A stretch of DNA of 64,000 bases from the NCBI GenBank assembly GCA_029582165.1, contig CM055890.1, positions 10,244,287 through 10,308,286 of the forward strand. Reading direction: 5' to 3'. Both the position numbers and the translations under genes were made by a program. Each line of letters begins with the position of its first letter. The stretch's first letter is position 1. This document shows, in pieces, positions 1-12,674 of this stretch. The DNA is from Portulaca oleracea (taxonomy: Eukaryota > Streptophyta > Magnoliopsida > Caryophyllales > Portulacaceae). The notes under the pieces are model-generated. The model made no database searches. It was not told the origin of the DNA and worked only from the letters and a program-made list of their open reading frames with translations.

Positions 1-3000
1 TATGCTAAGACATTTGATGACATTGAACATATCCGAGCTGAAATAAGGTTTGTTGTTGAAATCTGCTGTCTTTTGCTTAAGATCTACTGAACTTTGAAAT
101 CCTCACAGTTATGGAAAATAGGCGCATAGGTTAGCTACACTATTATCCAAAAGTTAAATTCTATATATTTGGATCCAATACCCTCAAATATCAATACAAT
201 AAGATCCAAAAATCATATTTTTAATGTAGTTTTAAAAAATTTGGATAAGTAAAAATGTTCTTTGTTTGAAGAAAACACAGATATATTGAGGGGGGGGGGG
301 GAAGGAAGAAAAGTACAGAAGTATCCAGAAATTACAAAAATACTGTTGTGAGGAGCTCACGTACATTATTTGAAAAATTGGACAGGCACACCAAAAAAAA
401 AAAAAAAAACAAAAGGAGAGAAGGAACACAACAGGATAAGTTTTTAAAATAGAAGGGGACAAATTCATCCATTAACATCGTAATTAGGCCTTTTTACAAC
501 TAAAAATTAATGAAAAAAAGGATGAAGATGCATATTAGCATCCCATTAAATAATGCTCTTGAGCAGCGTTTGTGTAGCTTAGGAGTCTGGGATGTGATGG
601 CATTGCTCTAAGAAAATGGTGGTGGTTTTTCTGTATTCTACTGTTTGAAGATTGCAATTGACTACATTCAATCAGCATTTGATATGCCCTCAATAATATA
701 TTACTTTTCATTTGTTGAGTTATAGGAAAATGAATACATGACTTTTTGCATAAATATTGCTATATAACCCAGCCTTAAGGAAGATAATAGATAGACATAA
801 ATCCCATACGCTACGAGGTTTGTAAGACTTTTTCTGTTTCTGATGAGGGGGTTGTAAGACTAGTTGTTAAATGTACTTATCAAACAAATGAATATTTAGT
901 ATCTGCTCTCTATAGGTAGAAGTTCCATATTCTATTTTGATCTGAGTTTGGAATAGAGTTGGACATTCTTGAAGGATGTAGGACTTATAATGTGATGTAC
1001 AGGGACTTTGATGGATTTGATCTGCGGTTGAGGCTTCCAGTGGTAGTTGGCATATTACACAATGCTGTGAAGAGAAATGGAGGCATTGCATACATTCATT
1101 GTACAGCTGGAATGGGGAGAGCACCTGCTGTTGCTGTATGCAAGCCTTCTTTTACCTTGTTTTTGTGGTTTTGGTTTCTAATTTTCCCTCATATTCCTTT
1201 ACCTCGTGTTCTATTCTTATGAATGTGGTAATAACTTCTGTTGGTTACTAATTTTCTAAACAAAAACAAATCAATCAAGTCTCTATTTGTTGTTGTCCTA
1301 GAAGATTCACCCTTACATCTTTTGTTCAAGTGTCTCATTTATTTACATATATGGGTGTGGTTCCTTTGAGGGAAATGCCATTTTCGGGAAAATTATTTTC
1401 CTATTTTTCATTGTTTGGTAATAAAAGGAAAAATTATTTTGAGATTTGAGAAGAAAATGACTTGACTTGATACCAGGTAAAATGTTTTGCACATAAACCT
1501 ACGTAAATTGGATTTTCTTCTCTTATTCGACCCTCATCATACTCCCTTATTTTAACTCAATGGTTTGGATCGAAATTTGACGATACGATGCAATACATTA
1601 AGACACGGATAACGTACGAGCTTGAAGCTCCAAATTATTTTGTTTGATAATAGTTATGCCATCTTTATTGATTTTTTTTGCCAAAAATGGGAATCAAAGG
1701 ATATTTTATGAACAAAGTTCAACTTCAGTGGTTTGGTTCAACATTTTATAATACGATAGGGAGGATTAAAAGAGTCATAAAGTATGAATTTTGAGCTCCA
1801 CATTTTTGCATTTGATGACATATATAGCCACTTCTATTGAAAGTTTTGCTGCTAAAATAAACTGAAACTTAAGAGCAAAGATCGTCTTCAATAGTTTTCG
1901 ATTGAAGTTTTACAATATGATACGATAGTTTTTGAAAAGCTTATATATGAATGTTGAGCTTCAAATTTTTTTCATTTGATAACATTTTTTTGCCGCTAAA
2001 ATAAACTTAGAGCAGAATTCAACTTTAACAGTTCCGAACAAGTTTTGTGATATGATAGGATTGATTTAAAAAAGCATAAGTATTAATTTTGTGCTCCAAA
2101 TTCTTTCAATTGATAACATATACGACACTTTTGTTGACATTTTATGCCGTTAACGCAGTTTACTTGAAATTTAGGAGCAAAATTCAGTCAAGGTTAAGGA
2201 TCAAAATTAGGCATTCCATCCTTGTATCTGGACAGAAAACCAACTTATGCATCTTAGGCATTTCATCCTTGGTTTTCTGTCTGGTGTGGATCTACTACAC
2301 ATGCTAGTTAGGCATTCCATCCTTGTGTCTGGACAGAACCAAATCTTGCATAAAAAATGTTTTGGGGGTGGGGGGAAGTGATTAACGTTGCTTTTGTGAT
2401 TAAGTTGGTTCTGTCTTTGTCATTTGGTTTTTTAAATGAAATTTATGTTGAATTGCAGCTGGCTTACATGTACTGGATTCAAGGCTATGGACTAAATGAT
2501 GCACACAGATTGCTGCTGGTATGTGGGCATTCTTTCCAACTTATGCAATTAAGCTGCATAAACTGATTGGTGTCTAGGGTTGTTTTTGTGAGTGTTTGTG
2601 GCTTTTGGTTTTGGGGGGGGGGGGGGGTTGAGTGATATCTATGCCTATATGGTCATCAAACAAAAGGATGCACTCAGCATCGTAATAGTAAATGTTGTAA
2701 TATTAACACAAATGAGAATCATATCCACATAAGCATGACATCCACATAAGAATTCTTTTACATCCATAATTCTTTTATTCAATTCAAACTCAATTGAATT
2801 CTTCACTTTGTACACTCCAAAGCTTACACCCTATGGATGAACCTCTTTTGTAAACTGCTATCAATCTGCTTGCGGTTCTGTTCTTTCAGGGCTCCAGACC
2901 TTTGACATCACTTTCATTCTTAGATGCTCCTGTATCTATTCCCTTTGTGGTTTAGACAAGAGAGCTCAAGTCTTCTGTTAACACTTTGACCTCCCTCCTG

Positions 3001-6000
3001 ATTTGCTAGAACTAAGAAAAATGTAAAGTAACTATAACAAAGACTCTATGTGCCTTCTGCTTAGATTGCATAAGGTATTCACTACTCTTTGCAACAGCTA
3101 AATGCAGCGTTTTACTGATGCCTTGTCTTACAGAGCAAACGTTCATGCTGCCCCAAAGTTGATGCTATAAAAAGCGCCACGGCTGATATTGTGAGTCATT
3201 TGCAAATATTCAAATATTGTATGTCATGTAGTAGATGAATGCAATGTTTTTCGTCTTTAGTTTTTGGTGCTGACTTTTTAATTTCTTTATGGAGGAGACC
3301 ATTTTTTTGTTATTTCTTTAGTACATTGGAAGGAAGCAATAATTGTCTCTTTTTTTTTTCCTTCCTGAGATAAATTGCCTGTTTTATGTATGGTTAGGAC
3401 CCTTTTGAGATTTCCTGGTGCTTTTGCTCAATGTTAATAATCAGGGGAATTTTTCTGATACAATTGGACGACCTTCACATTGATAATAGTCTTAGTAACC
3501 TTCATGAATGGTATTTATATCGTTACTGTTACTCACAAGGAACTTCATCCTGAACGCTAGAAACTTTATGATGCATTCTAGTATATGTTTCTTAGATCTA
3601 GTCACATCTAGAGAAATTGTCTTTTGCAACTATTGTTATTCTTTGTGATAATTTGGTTTTTATTGTTTTATTTCTTCATCTAGATTGCATGTTGTAGTGA
3701 GGTTCTGTGTAGGATACCTCTCTGTCATGCTATGATCTCCACAAAGATGGACTTTTGTGTTGCATGTGAGACTAAGTTGCAAGAGTTGCATTGATTTCTG
3801 ATTTGGTTTCAGAGGACACACCATTGAATTCAGTGTGTGAACTTAGAATGTTGTCTGATATTTGTTCTGACAAAGTTTTGAGAAAGTTTCACTGTGCTTG
3901 CTAAAGCTTACAGGCCTAAAGAAGCAGCCAGTCACATTCAAGTGGGTGGGCCAAAATTGTAACCTTGTTGAAATTGCCGGGCTTGATGTTGGGTGGAGTC
4001 AGGTAACTATCTACAATGTGTTTGGGAAATTGTATAGTTGGAATTCTGAGACTCCAATCCACCATTTTTCATACTGGTATAAAGTGAAAAGATTTTATTG
4101 TTCTTTAGCACCACTGATGTCATTGCTGATGAACCTGGCTCTGTACTGAGCTCCAACTCAAGTTATTACGTGTTTGTTCTGTGAGGGTTTTTTTTTTAAA
4201 AAAAAAAAATTCCTATCTGGTGGGCTAATATCAGAGACCAGCTGTGCAAATAATTATAAGGTGGTCTGTGTACTGGAGGCGTATTTCAGATGATTTAAAA
4301 CACTGACGTATTGAACCTATTTTCTCATGCAAGTTCAAGGCTCAAATATAGCATTCTGTTATTCTATAATCGAATTGGGTAGTATTGAGAATTTTGTTCA
4401 TTTGTTATAGATTTTTTGAGTGTCGAGAGTGATGCCTGTCCTCAATCAATGATGATTAGGCCATAGACAGAATTTTGAGATTAATAAACTTAAAAAGCAA
4501 TGATGTGCAGACTGTTATCAGCCATTGCTTTTGGTTATTTCGTGCTCGGTAGCTTGTTTGCAGCTTGATAATTATTGCTGAATCAGTTTCCTTGTAATCC
4601 AGAAAATCCCATTGGAATTTGACAAGGGACAAAGTGCATGGATTCTTAATCGAGCATTGCCTGTAAGTTATAACTTGTTACAGAAAATGGCTCATGTTAT
4701 GTGTATTTTTCATTTCCTATACTCTCCTTCTCTCATCCTCTCTTGGTAAAGAGAGTGCACTGTGCATCAACATTCATTTCATGCTGATTAATTCAGAAAG
4801 TGTATTTTACAAGTTCTTTCACTCTAATAGAACATACATTGAAGCTTTGCTTTTCAATTGCTATGTCCTGGGTGAATACACTTCCCTATGAATATCCAGC
4901 TGACAATTAAAGACCTTGAATCTGACCATCACTGCATTCTTTGTTGCTTCAACAGGAAGGACGCTATGAGTACAAGTATGTTATTGATGGTCAGTGGGTC
5001 TGTAATAGCAATGAGCCAGTTACGCTTCCCAACAAAGATGGCCATGTCAACAACTATGTTGAGGTGAGTCCTGAAGTCTCATTTATGCAAATATATGCCA
5101 TTGATGATAATATGCTTTGAATTTTTGTTTGTTCATTATCCAAGGTAAACTTCAATGCTAATGGTTATTGCTGGGATATCTTACCAGCCTCAGGATATAA
5201 TTTCTTTCGGTTTGCAATTTCGTGAAAAGTTACTAAGGATACAGAACAGATTTTTTCAATGCTTTTGATTGCCATTCCATGAAATACAAAGGGCAATAAA
5301 TGCTGAGTGCCCACAAATTTTTTTTGGTTTGTCGCTTTGTTGGGCATTTCCGTTAGCATCTCTTTTGGTGAATATGATTTAAAGGTCATAGCCGTCGGTT
5401 AGTCTTCAGGGCCTAATGTTTGGTCTCCTATTTTTGTTTGGGATGGGTTTGCTAACGAAGGCTTTTGGTTAGTTTTTTCAATACCCTTAACGAGGCCGAA
5501 TTTGCACCCTCTTCACAAGACACGGTGAAATGGGTTTCAATTAAGAATGTTTTTTTTTTCTTTTTTTTTGTGAGCTCCTTTTATTCAAATCTTTGTAGCA
5601 TGGATTCTTCCCATATGCATCTTTCGGAGGTTGGAGCTTTTCCATCTATCATTATTTAGAAGTCTTGCCCCTTTTGAAGGTTATGCTACAAGAGCTTCTT
5701 GACTTGTGATAATTTACAGAAAGGGGGAAGATTATGGCTAATAGGTGTAGTATGTGCAAGTGGGATCTTGAATCTCCAAATCATCTTTTGCCTCATTGTG
5801 ACTTTGCTAGGTCTCTTTGGGCGTTAGTCTTTGGTTGTCTTGGTGTTTCTTGAGTTGTATCCTATTCAATTAGGAGTCATCTCCTATTGTGAGAGAGTTT
5901 CTTTGGCAGGAAATCCAAGAAAAAGATGACCTTGGTTGTACCAAATGTAATTTTGCGGATTATCTGCAAAGAAAGGAACCGAAGAGTTTTTGAAGGGGTT

Positions 6001-9000
6001 GAAATCCCTCTTCAGAGATTAAAAGACAATTTTGTCAAGTCTCTCTTCTTTTGGGTGAGCGGGAGGTTTGGCTCTGGCTCTTTTGATGTGATAGATTTTG
6101 TGGACAGTTTGTTTTTTTTTTTTTAGTTAATACATAACTTTGTGTAGTGCTGGTCGAGCATCAGTTCTTATCCTATTATTAACGTATAGCTTTTTCCTAT
6201 AAAAAAAAGGGTTGAGTCTATTAAGTGTTTCATTTTAGGGTATGATTTTTCAGAAACTGGACTGGAAGGGTACATTAGAACAAAAAATGACTAAATGATG
6301 CTCTATCCGACTTACAATTGTGTGTCATTTTTACTAAATTTTTTTTTGTTCCATAATATCTATCACTTACCAATCTTAATGATATATTACTGACTAGTTA
6401 TCAACTTTGCTGTTGTTAATTGCTTCTCTTCTCTTCTATTTTTTTTTTTCAATAGTATTTCTCATTTCTAATGAAATCCTTCATTTATCTTTAGGGGGTT
6501 CTTTGGTCCTATTACTTACATAATTTGTGCATATATTCATTTTGTGCTATCTTTAAATTCTCCTCGCTGACTTTGAGACCCTCCTTCCTGCCACATGTCT
6601 AAAACTTGGCCAACGGAGTTTCTTATCGTACTATATGCCCTTGGAGGGCTCCTCCACAGCTTGCATTTTTCTTTCATTGAAAGCGTTCGAAAGTTTGTTC
6701 CCAAATCCTGTTACAGTGTTATTAGATTACATGAAACCTAAAAAAGGGAAATGCAGAAAAACCATGATGACCATAAACGTCAAAACTTGAATATTTATTC
6801 CATTCGTTAATAAATTGGAGAAGAAAAAATAATATATTCATTTATCTTTTATAAAATAATTATCTTTATAAATTAAATTTAACTAGTCCTTGGGCCTTTG
6901 GGGTGTTATTTGCCTTGGAGCAATTATAAAGCAAGGTTGTTAGAGAATCGGATCCTAGTTGGATCGGTTGGGGTAGTTAGAATCAGAATCATAGAATCAG
7001 AGCGAGGATCATAAGATTCTAATACATTAGGTAAATAGAAAGAAAGTTTTATAATAGTCAAAATCTTAACAAATATTCACTAGAATGAAGCAGCATGTTA
7101 AATTATATTTCAATGGATAACTGTAAATAAATTATACTGTTATGACAAAACTTTTACGCTTATACTGTGCGCGAATATTTCGAATTCACATAGGATTGTG
7201 GATCGGAGTGTAGGATCGTAGAATCATATCGAGGGTTTTTGGATCGTAAAATCGTTGTATGGTAGTTCCGAATCAGGATTTTAATAACTATGTTACCGAG
7301 TACCATTTTTTTATTAGGTGTCTATGAAAAACTTCCTAGGACATCACATGAATCTCTGTAGTTTGTATAGGATTTTTGATGATTTTTGGAGGTAACAATA
7401 CATTGAAGACTTTGGTACCAACAACATACATACAACCCCACTTTGCTAGATGTTCAGAATTTTTCAAGCCAGCTTCCTGAATGAGCAATGGCTGCAAACT
7501 TGCAGTGCATAGTTGGATAGAAAGGAGAGTAAGACAAAGGGAAAGTGTAATGTGAAAGCTTGCCTAATATAGAAAAGGCAAGTCTTACTGTCAATTATCA
7601 ATGTCAAGAGGGAGTGAAATGTAGGTGGTTCACTCGGTAAAAGTGGGGAGCGATTTCAGAAAAGTCACTTTCAGTCGTTCACTGTCAGCTTCTTTGTAAC
7701 TGTTAGTTGTCAATGTTACTGGATTGATCCCCAAACATTATTGGAGGTGAGGAGCCTCATTGCCTCGAGTACAAAATTAAAAAATTGGGGATCCCACAAA
7801 TTAGAACACTAAATCAGAAAAGACCAATGTTTGGGGAAATTCAATATGTCTGTCTTATTCTTCATAGTTCTGTCTGTCACAGATGCGGTTTCTTAAAGCC
7901 CAAGGAACTGTGTTTGGTAAAAAACAAAGGTCTAAAAATAGGGTGGTGGAAGCGATAGCCTAACAAGTCATTAAACAGTGCTAAATTGAAGCGTCAACAA
8001 ATGAAAAAGAAAAATGGTGCTGATAAAGGATGAACCCACATAATCAATCAAAGTGGTTTAACTTCCTTTCAGAGCTTGAACAGTTTTGTTAAGCACCCAA
8101 TCATCTCCTTCTACTGAAAGTCCCATACATCCTACAGACCTACACCCAATCATCCCCGCCAACTGAAAGTCTTATGTATTCTTCTTTAACCAGTGGTCAT
8201 ACCTCACTCTTGAGTGCCTCTGCTGCTCTTGGAAATCAGAACATTATTGAACAGCAAAGCACATACAAGTAGTGGCTGAAATTTTATTATACGAACGTTG
8301 CTGGTTTGGGGGCGTTGATAAGTGACTAGTGAGCCATAAAAGGTGATGTTAACTATTGTATTCTGGGCTTTGTCATGTAGCTAGTCTGAGCTAATCATAA
8401 TTATGACCCATAGAAGATGGAGGCCAGGGCCAATTGAAGGGATTATATCAAACTTCCATTCTGGAACTGCACAACTTTGCATTAAACTGATGTTGTGACT
8501 TGGTTCAGAATGTTTGATTGGAAAATAAACGTATTTTATTCCTTGCAGAGATGCTAGACAAATAGGAAACCATCATGAACTATGCAACTTCTTGTGAAAT
8601 AACTATCACACCTGTTGCAGAGATGCTAGACAAATAGGAAACCATCATGAACTATGCAACTTCTTGTGAAAAAACTATCACACCTGTTAAGCTGCGCAAG
8701 AGTAGGCAACAGATGATATGATTTGATATTAGTAGGGCTGTCAAAAAACTGGCCGACCCGGAAATCCGGTTCAGTCCGACTCGGAAAAAATCGGGTCCGG
8801 ACATCAAAAGTACGTCCGAATTTTAAATCCGGACAAACGAACATGTCCGAATTTCAATTCAAACCGGGTCTGGGTTTGCGGAGCCGGGTCCGGGTTTGTC
8901 CGAATTTTAGAAGGAAAGTAGTTTTCAGTGTTTGCTGGGCCTGGGCGGGAAGTGAAAAATTGGGTCCAAACTCAATATTTTCAACTTTGGAGCCTAAATG

Positions 9001-9651
9001 AAAAAACCCTAGAAGAGTTGTCTTTTATATGATGATGATTTTACTATGCCGTTTTATATCCTTGGGAATTCATATAAACTTTAAGATCATCAAAAGATAT
9101 TTTGTGTTTGTTTGGATCTTTTATATTTGGATTGTGAACTTGTAACTTTGGAGTTTGAAGTTTGGACTTGTATTGTAAGTATGAAGTCAAACAGGTCACA
9201 GACTCACAGTGTCAAACATGGTTAAACCGGACATCGGACATCCGAGTCCGGGTTAGGGTTGGGAAAAAGTGTCCGAATGTTAATTCGAACAGGGTCAGGG
9301 TTTGATGTTTTTTGTCCGATGTCCGATTGTCTGAACCCGTATTCGACCCGGACCCGGATTTTTGACAGCCCTAGATATTAGCATTTGAGCCAAGGATTAA
9401 CATGACTAAACATCAAGCTTCTGCACATATTATGTTCTAGAGTCTACAAGTTGTTCCTTTGCGCAGTAGATTACATATTGCTATCCTTAGCTCTGACATC
9501 CGACTATAATTTGTATCTGCAGATTTTGGCTGATGATCCAGACAGTGATAATGCGAAGCTGAGGCAGAGGTTGACCAGTGATGATCCTGAACTTACGGAT
9601 GAAGAGCGTCTTCGAATTCAGCAATTCCTTGAGCAACTCTCCAGTGAGTAA
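1..9651 (+). CDS. SEX4: SEX4-type phosphoglucan phosphatase, 3' part of gene (8 exons)
   Basis: Glucan phosphatase that removes phosphate from starch or phosphoglucans so that amylases can work, in the plastid (family knowledge). The 5' end lies left of the window. Exons read by eye: 1-47, 1003-1135, 2459-2518, 3134-3190, 3907-4002, 4603-4662, 4956-5063 and 9523-9651, all with GT..AG introns. They join in frame to 229 residues plus TAA. In order they give the end of the dual-specificity phosphatase domain with the signature [11 protein letters not shown] (Cys nucleophile and Arg of CX5R), then [11 protein letters not shown], a SKRSCCPK linker, and a CBM48-type glucan-binding module ([26 protein letters not shown]). 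The C-terminal tail [18 protein letters not shown] matches the SEX4 tail. Met after HCTAG and the following CBM48 favour SEX4 over LSF2, which has HCTAGLGRAPG and no CBM. No frameshift or stop is seen, so it looks functional. Confidence 0.93.
48..1002 (+). other. SEX4 intron (first visible)
   Basis: Intron between exons 1-47 and 1003-1135. It has homopolymer runs (G run near 291-301, A run near 393-409) but no ORF or transposon end that I can support. Confidence 0.8.
1551..2195. repeat. Degenerate tandem repeat in SEX4 intron
   Basis: About four decayed copies of a unit of 130-170 bp. Each contains a variant of GATACGATAG (near 1580, 1752, 1918 and 2049), then a 'gag(c)tccaaatt' stretch, a 'tttgataacat' stretch and 'gccgctaaaataaact'. 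It lies inside the intron 1136-2458. No coding potential is seen. It could be an old satellite seed or the remnant of a larger repeat. Confidence 0.65.
2519..4602 (+). other. SEX4 introns around exons 3134-3190 and 3907-4002
   Basis: Three introns (2519-3133, 3191-3906, 4003-4602). They are AT-rich with G and T homopolymers (G run near 2614-2627). I see no transposon ends or RNA genes in them. Confidence 0.6.
5690..6212 (+). mobile_element. 3' fragment of an L1-type LINE inside the SEX4 intron
   Basis: Decayed LINE ORF2 tail. At 5733-5850 a frame reads [17 protein letters not shown] followed by [12 protein letters not shown]. This is the Cys/His pattern of the zinc-binding domain after plant L1 reverse transcriptases (zf-RVT family). 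At about 5926-6090 a second frame reads [12 protein letters not shown], the conserved 'W..WKERN.R.FE' motif near the ORF2 C terminus. Frames are broken by stops. It ends in T-rich and A-rich sequence near 6212. The 5' limit is unclear; similarity may begin near 5400. It sits in the 5064-9522 intron in the same orientation as the gene. Confidence 0.75.
6932..7291. mobile_element. Possible MITE with 'GTTGTTAGAATCGGAT' type ends
   Basis: The left end (GGTTGTTAGAGAATCGGATC) and the reverse complement of the right end (AGTTATTAAAATCCTGATTC) are similar, and the interior is rich in 'GGATCGTAGAATC' variants. This resembles common plant hAT-type MITEs. I could not define a target duplication, so superfamily and limits are tentative. 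Confidence 0.4.
8545..8688. repeat. Recent 72-bp tandem duplication
   Basis: Positions 8545-8616 and 8617-8688 are nearly identical (one clear substitution, 'gaaataact' versus 'gaaaaaact'). They lie directly upstream of the hAT MITE in the last SEX4 intron. Non-coding. Confidence 0.9.
8733..9373. mobile_element. Complete non-autonomous hAT-type MITE
   Basis: A perfect 15-bp terminal inverted repeat, TAGGGCTGTCAAAAA, is present at both ends. It is flanked by a perfect 8-bp target duplication GATATTAG (8725-8732 and 9374-9381). The 8-bp duplication and TAGGG start are hallmarks of the hAT superfamily. The 641-bp interior has no transposase. It carries many 'GTCCGGGT/ACCCGGAC' variants, giving a self-complementary, GC-richer block. 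It is inserted in the last SEX4 intron, apparently without harming splicing. Confidence 0.92.
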
Positions 9652-10469
9652 GCAAGCTGTCAGCTGCACCTGCTGTTCTGTTTTGTAGTCTGTATAGTAT
9701 AGACATACGGTTATAAAAGGTGTTGAACTACAGATGCATATAAGCAACCTGGACTTCGGTTATAGCAAATAAACTTGAACTGGTTTTACCCAATCAATGT
9801 TGTGGAATTAGGTTTACAGTTTTATGATAAAATGTACAAGGTCTTATCTCGAGGACCGTCAGGGATCACATGTAGATCTAACCCAACTAATGTTATCACG
9901 TTAGTGGGACAGTTCCTCGTTTGGTTGGAATAATAAACCAATCTACTTTTATTTATGCAGAATGCTTGGTTATCCTTTTGCACAATGCATACTGTACAGC
10001 AATTGCTGAATGCATGTTTCCATTCCCTTGAATACCAAAATAGCCATTTGTGTTCCTTAAAAAGTTGCATGCGAGAGGGTACTTGCAAATAATCCGGTGC
10101 TAGGATAAATCCAAACCTGTCTTGTATGTGTGTCAACTGTCAAACAAGCACCGTAGTATTTATGGAGGATTATGATGCAACTAGTGCAGAAGCCAGAAAG
10201 TCACATATGGCATAAGGTTAGTCCATGTTGCTATAAACAGTGCTTTAGTAACAATATAATGCTTGTTTATTGTCCAAGCTTGAGGCAGTGGCAGGCATAC
10301 ATCCTAGGGATGAAAATATAAGATGAGCTCCAATAATAGATTAAAATCACCCTGAATAGAACACATGTGAGCAACAAAATAGGTGCAAATGGAAACAAGG
10401 GCGTGTAATGCCACAACACTTTCAGCCTCTTGGGTCGGACATATATATACTGAATACATTTACTTTTTA
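9652..10469. other. Region downstream of SEX4
   Basis: 3' UTR and intergenic sequence. An AATAAA-like signal lies near 9767. No gene is visible on either strand; the open frames here are short and lack family similarity. Confidence 0.6.
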
Positions 10470-10696
10470 GGGTGCGTTTGGTTGGTCAAAAATCTCGGGG
10501 AAATGGTCAATTTTCCCGGATTGACTTAATTTCCCCATGTTTGGAAATAGGTTGACTATGGGAAAAATTTTACAACGGGCCCACCATTTCATACAATTTC
10601 CTAGGGAAAATTTCCCTTAGGGGGGCCTAAGGGAAATCTTTCCCGGGGAAATCTTTCCCATGGAAGACTTTCCAAGGGTTTCTACCAAACGCTCTC
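10470..10696. mobile_element. PIF/Harbinger (Tourist-like) MITE
   Basis: The left end GGGTGCGTTTGGTTGG and the reverse complement of the right end GAGAGCGTTTGGTAGAAA are inverted repeats. They are flanked by the 3-bp duplication TTA (10467-10469 and 10697-10699). TTA duplications and 'GTTTGGT' termini are typical of Tourist-like MITEs. The 227-bp interior is full of 'GGGAAA/TTTCCC' motifs and is non-coding. Confidence 0.8.
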
Positions 10697-10699
10697 TTA

Positions 10700-12670
10700 T
10701 ATAAAAATTAGATTTTGCTGCTTAGCTTAAAAATATAAATTCGGACTTTGAGTTTGAGATTGACTCCAAAACATTCTGTATGGGGTGTTCTATGTGTTCT
10801 TAGCGCCTTAGTGGAATTAATGTAGTTTTAGTCAATATTTTATATTGACAAATATTTTAGTATCCTTTTTGCAAATTTTATGTTGTAGATGCATTTCTTC
10901 AATTGTTCAAACGTATGAATGGTTGTTACAATTACATTCCAAGAAGGGCCTCTTTAACAATAGACAAGACCCCCCCCCCCTTTTTTTTGGTCGGAATAGT
11001 CCATATTATTGTTCAAATATTATTGTTCAAACCGGATGATTTCAAGCAAGCAAGGGATGATAGAAAATCAAGTAAGCCATATAGTCATTAACTACCAACA
11101 AGGAAGGAAATTAGCAAAGAGGCTATAAATCAACTCGTGACCTCAAGATAGCAGATTATTCGATTCTAGGTGAAGAAATCAAGAGAAAAGTGAGTGATTT
11201 TTGAGTGTGTAACCAATTGACTTTGGTGAGTATGTAACCAATAAAGGACCTCTTGTAGAGTGTAGCCGAGGACCTTGGTGAGTAGTTGATGTATGTTCGC
11301 CTGGCCTTAGTCTCAAACTTGAGGGTTCAAAATTCATGGAGGATGTTTTGAAGTCAGATGGGTGTGAGGACGTCGCCTAGATCAGTCATGAGGATGTCCA
11401 AGCTCAAGTTATTTGGAGGTCATTTACGTTCAGCACAATTATTACAATCTGGATGTGCGCGCGTGAGGACCTCATTCGGGATCAGTTTGTCCTTTTAGTG
11501 CCTCAACAAGGTTCTTTCTCTTGGTTTCGTCATCTTCTACTTATTGGAGGTCATTAATCTTTTATGCAATCTGAATATGCGTATGAGGACCTCCATCCTG
11601 AATCTGCTGAGAATTTGGATGCTCAAGGACGTTCCTTACTGAGGAAAGAAATGCATGAGGACCTCCACGTGAAGAATGATGCTCCAAATGAGAAAGCGAC
11701 ATGTGTGATGTTTCTAGAGCCTTCCAATTGTTCTAGAAGCTTCATGAAGGTGCCATGTGTGATGTTTTTACTAGCCATCATTATTATTCTAGAAGTTTCA
11801 TAAGTTAGTTACATTTTATCTTATTTTGATGTAATTAGTTTAATTAAGCAAGTTTAGGACGTTTTCTTTTTGCTCAAGAAACTCCTAATTAGATATCCCA
11901 GCTGGGTTTATATATACCCATTGTGAGGTCATTGTAAGAAACAACTTGATATATGAATTTGATGAAATAGAAGAGCCTTCAAGCCTCTTGTTTGTGAGTG
12001 ACGTTAAACTCTCAATTTTGGTTAATTCTACCACAGTATCAAGGATTTGGCAATCCTTGTGGTGGGTGTAGAGCTTGGTGACTTCAATGGTGGTGCGCCT
12101 GTATCCATTGAGGCCCTCAAGTCCATTGCCCTTGTTGTTCTAGTTGTGGTGTGCCTGTATCAGCTAGAATCACAAGTTTATCTATCTTTTCTTGTTTGTT
12201 TTTGGGTCCTTAGTGTTTCTTTCATCCCGAAGAGTTGCCTTTGCTGAGCTAACGAGGTCTGGAGGACCTAGATGTGTGTCTAAATCAGTGCACTCTTATT
12301 CGGTTTGGTCTGTGCATACATCAGTAGTGTAACAGAAACTAAGTGTTGCAGTTTCTGCAAGTGATAATCACCAATGTGGTTGGTGGAATCTTTCCTCTAA
12401 AATCGTTGCTAGGAAAACTTAGTTGCGACACTAGCCAACTTAGTTGAGACACTAGCTCCACTATAATTGTCTTGAGGACATCATCTCTAGGATAGTGAGA
12501 CTGTTTGCAACCATCTCAATGTAACATTTTCTAGTTTGCGTTCAATAATATAAGTATTTTTGTTACACTATGTTTGAAGCCTTAACGGTAAGGTTTGTTA
12601 CTAACGTCCTTATCTAAGTGTGCAGAATTTCAATAACCCTATTCACCCCCTCCCTCTAGGGTTCTTTCAC
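10700..12670. other. Intergenic stretch, possibly an LTR remnant
   Basis: No gene recognised. It holds a C/T homopolymer (10971-10988), reiterated 'GAGGACCTC' motifs (11380-11660), a TATA-like 'tatatataccc' near 11910, and just before the LINE a 'CCTATTCACCCCCTCCCTCTAGG' type block ending in 'TTTCACA'. Such blocks are common at 3' ends of plant copia LTRs. No partner LTR, primer site or coding domain is visible, so a solo or truncated LTR is only a guess. Confidence 0.35.
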
Positions 12671-12674
12671 ATCA

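Noticed and set aside
1003..1135. LSF2 instead of SEX4
   Set aside because: The signature is [11 protein letters not shown] and a CBM48 follows; LSF2 has HCTAGLGRAPG and no CBM.
1360..1500. MITE-like 'GTGTGGTTCCTTTGAGGGAAA' stretch in a SEX4 intron
   Set aside because: No convincing second terminus or duplication.
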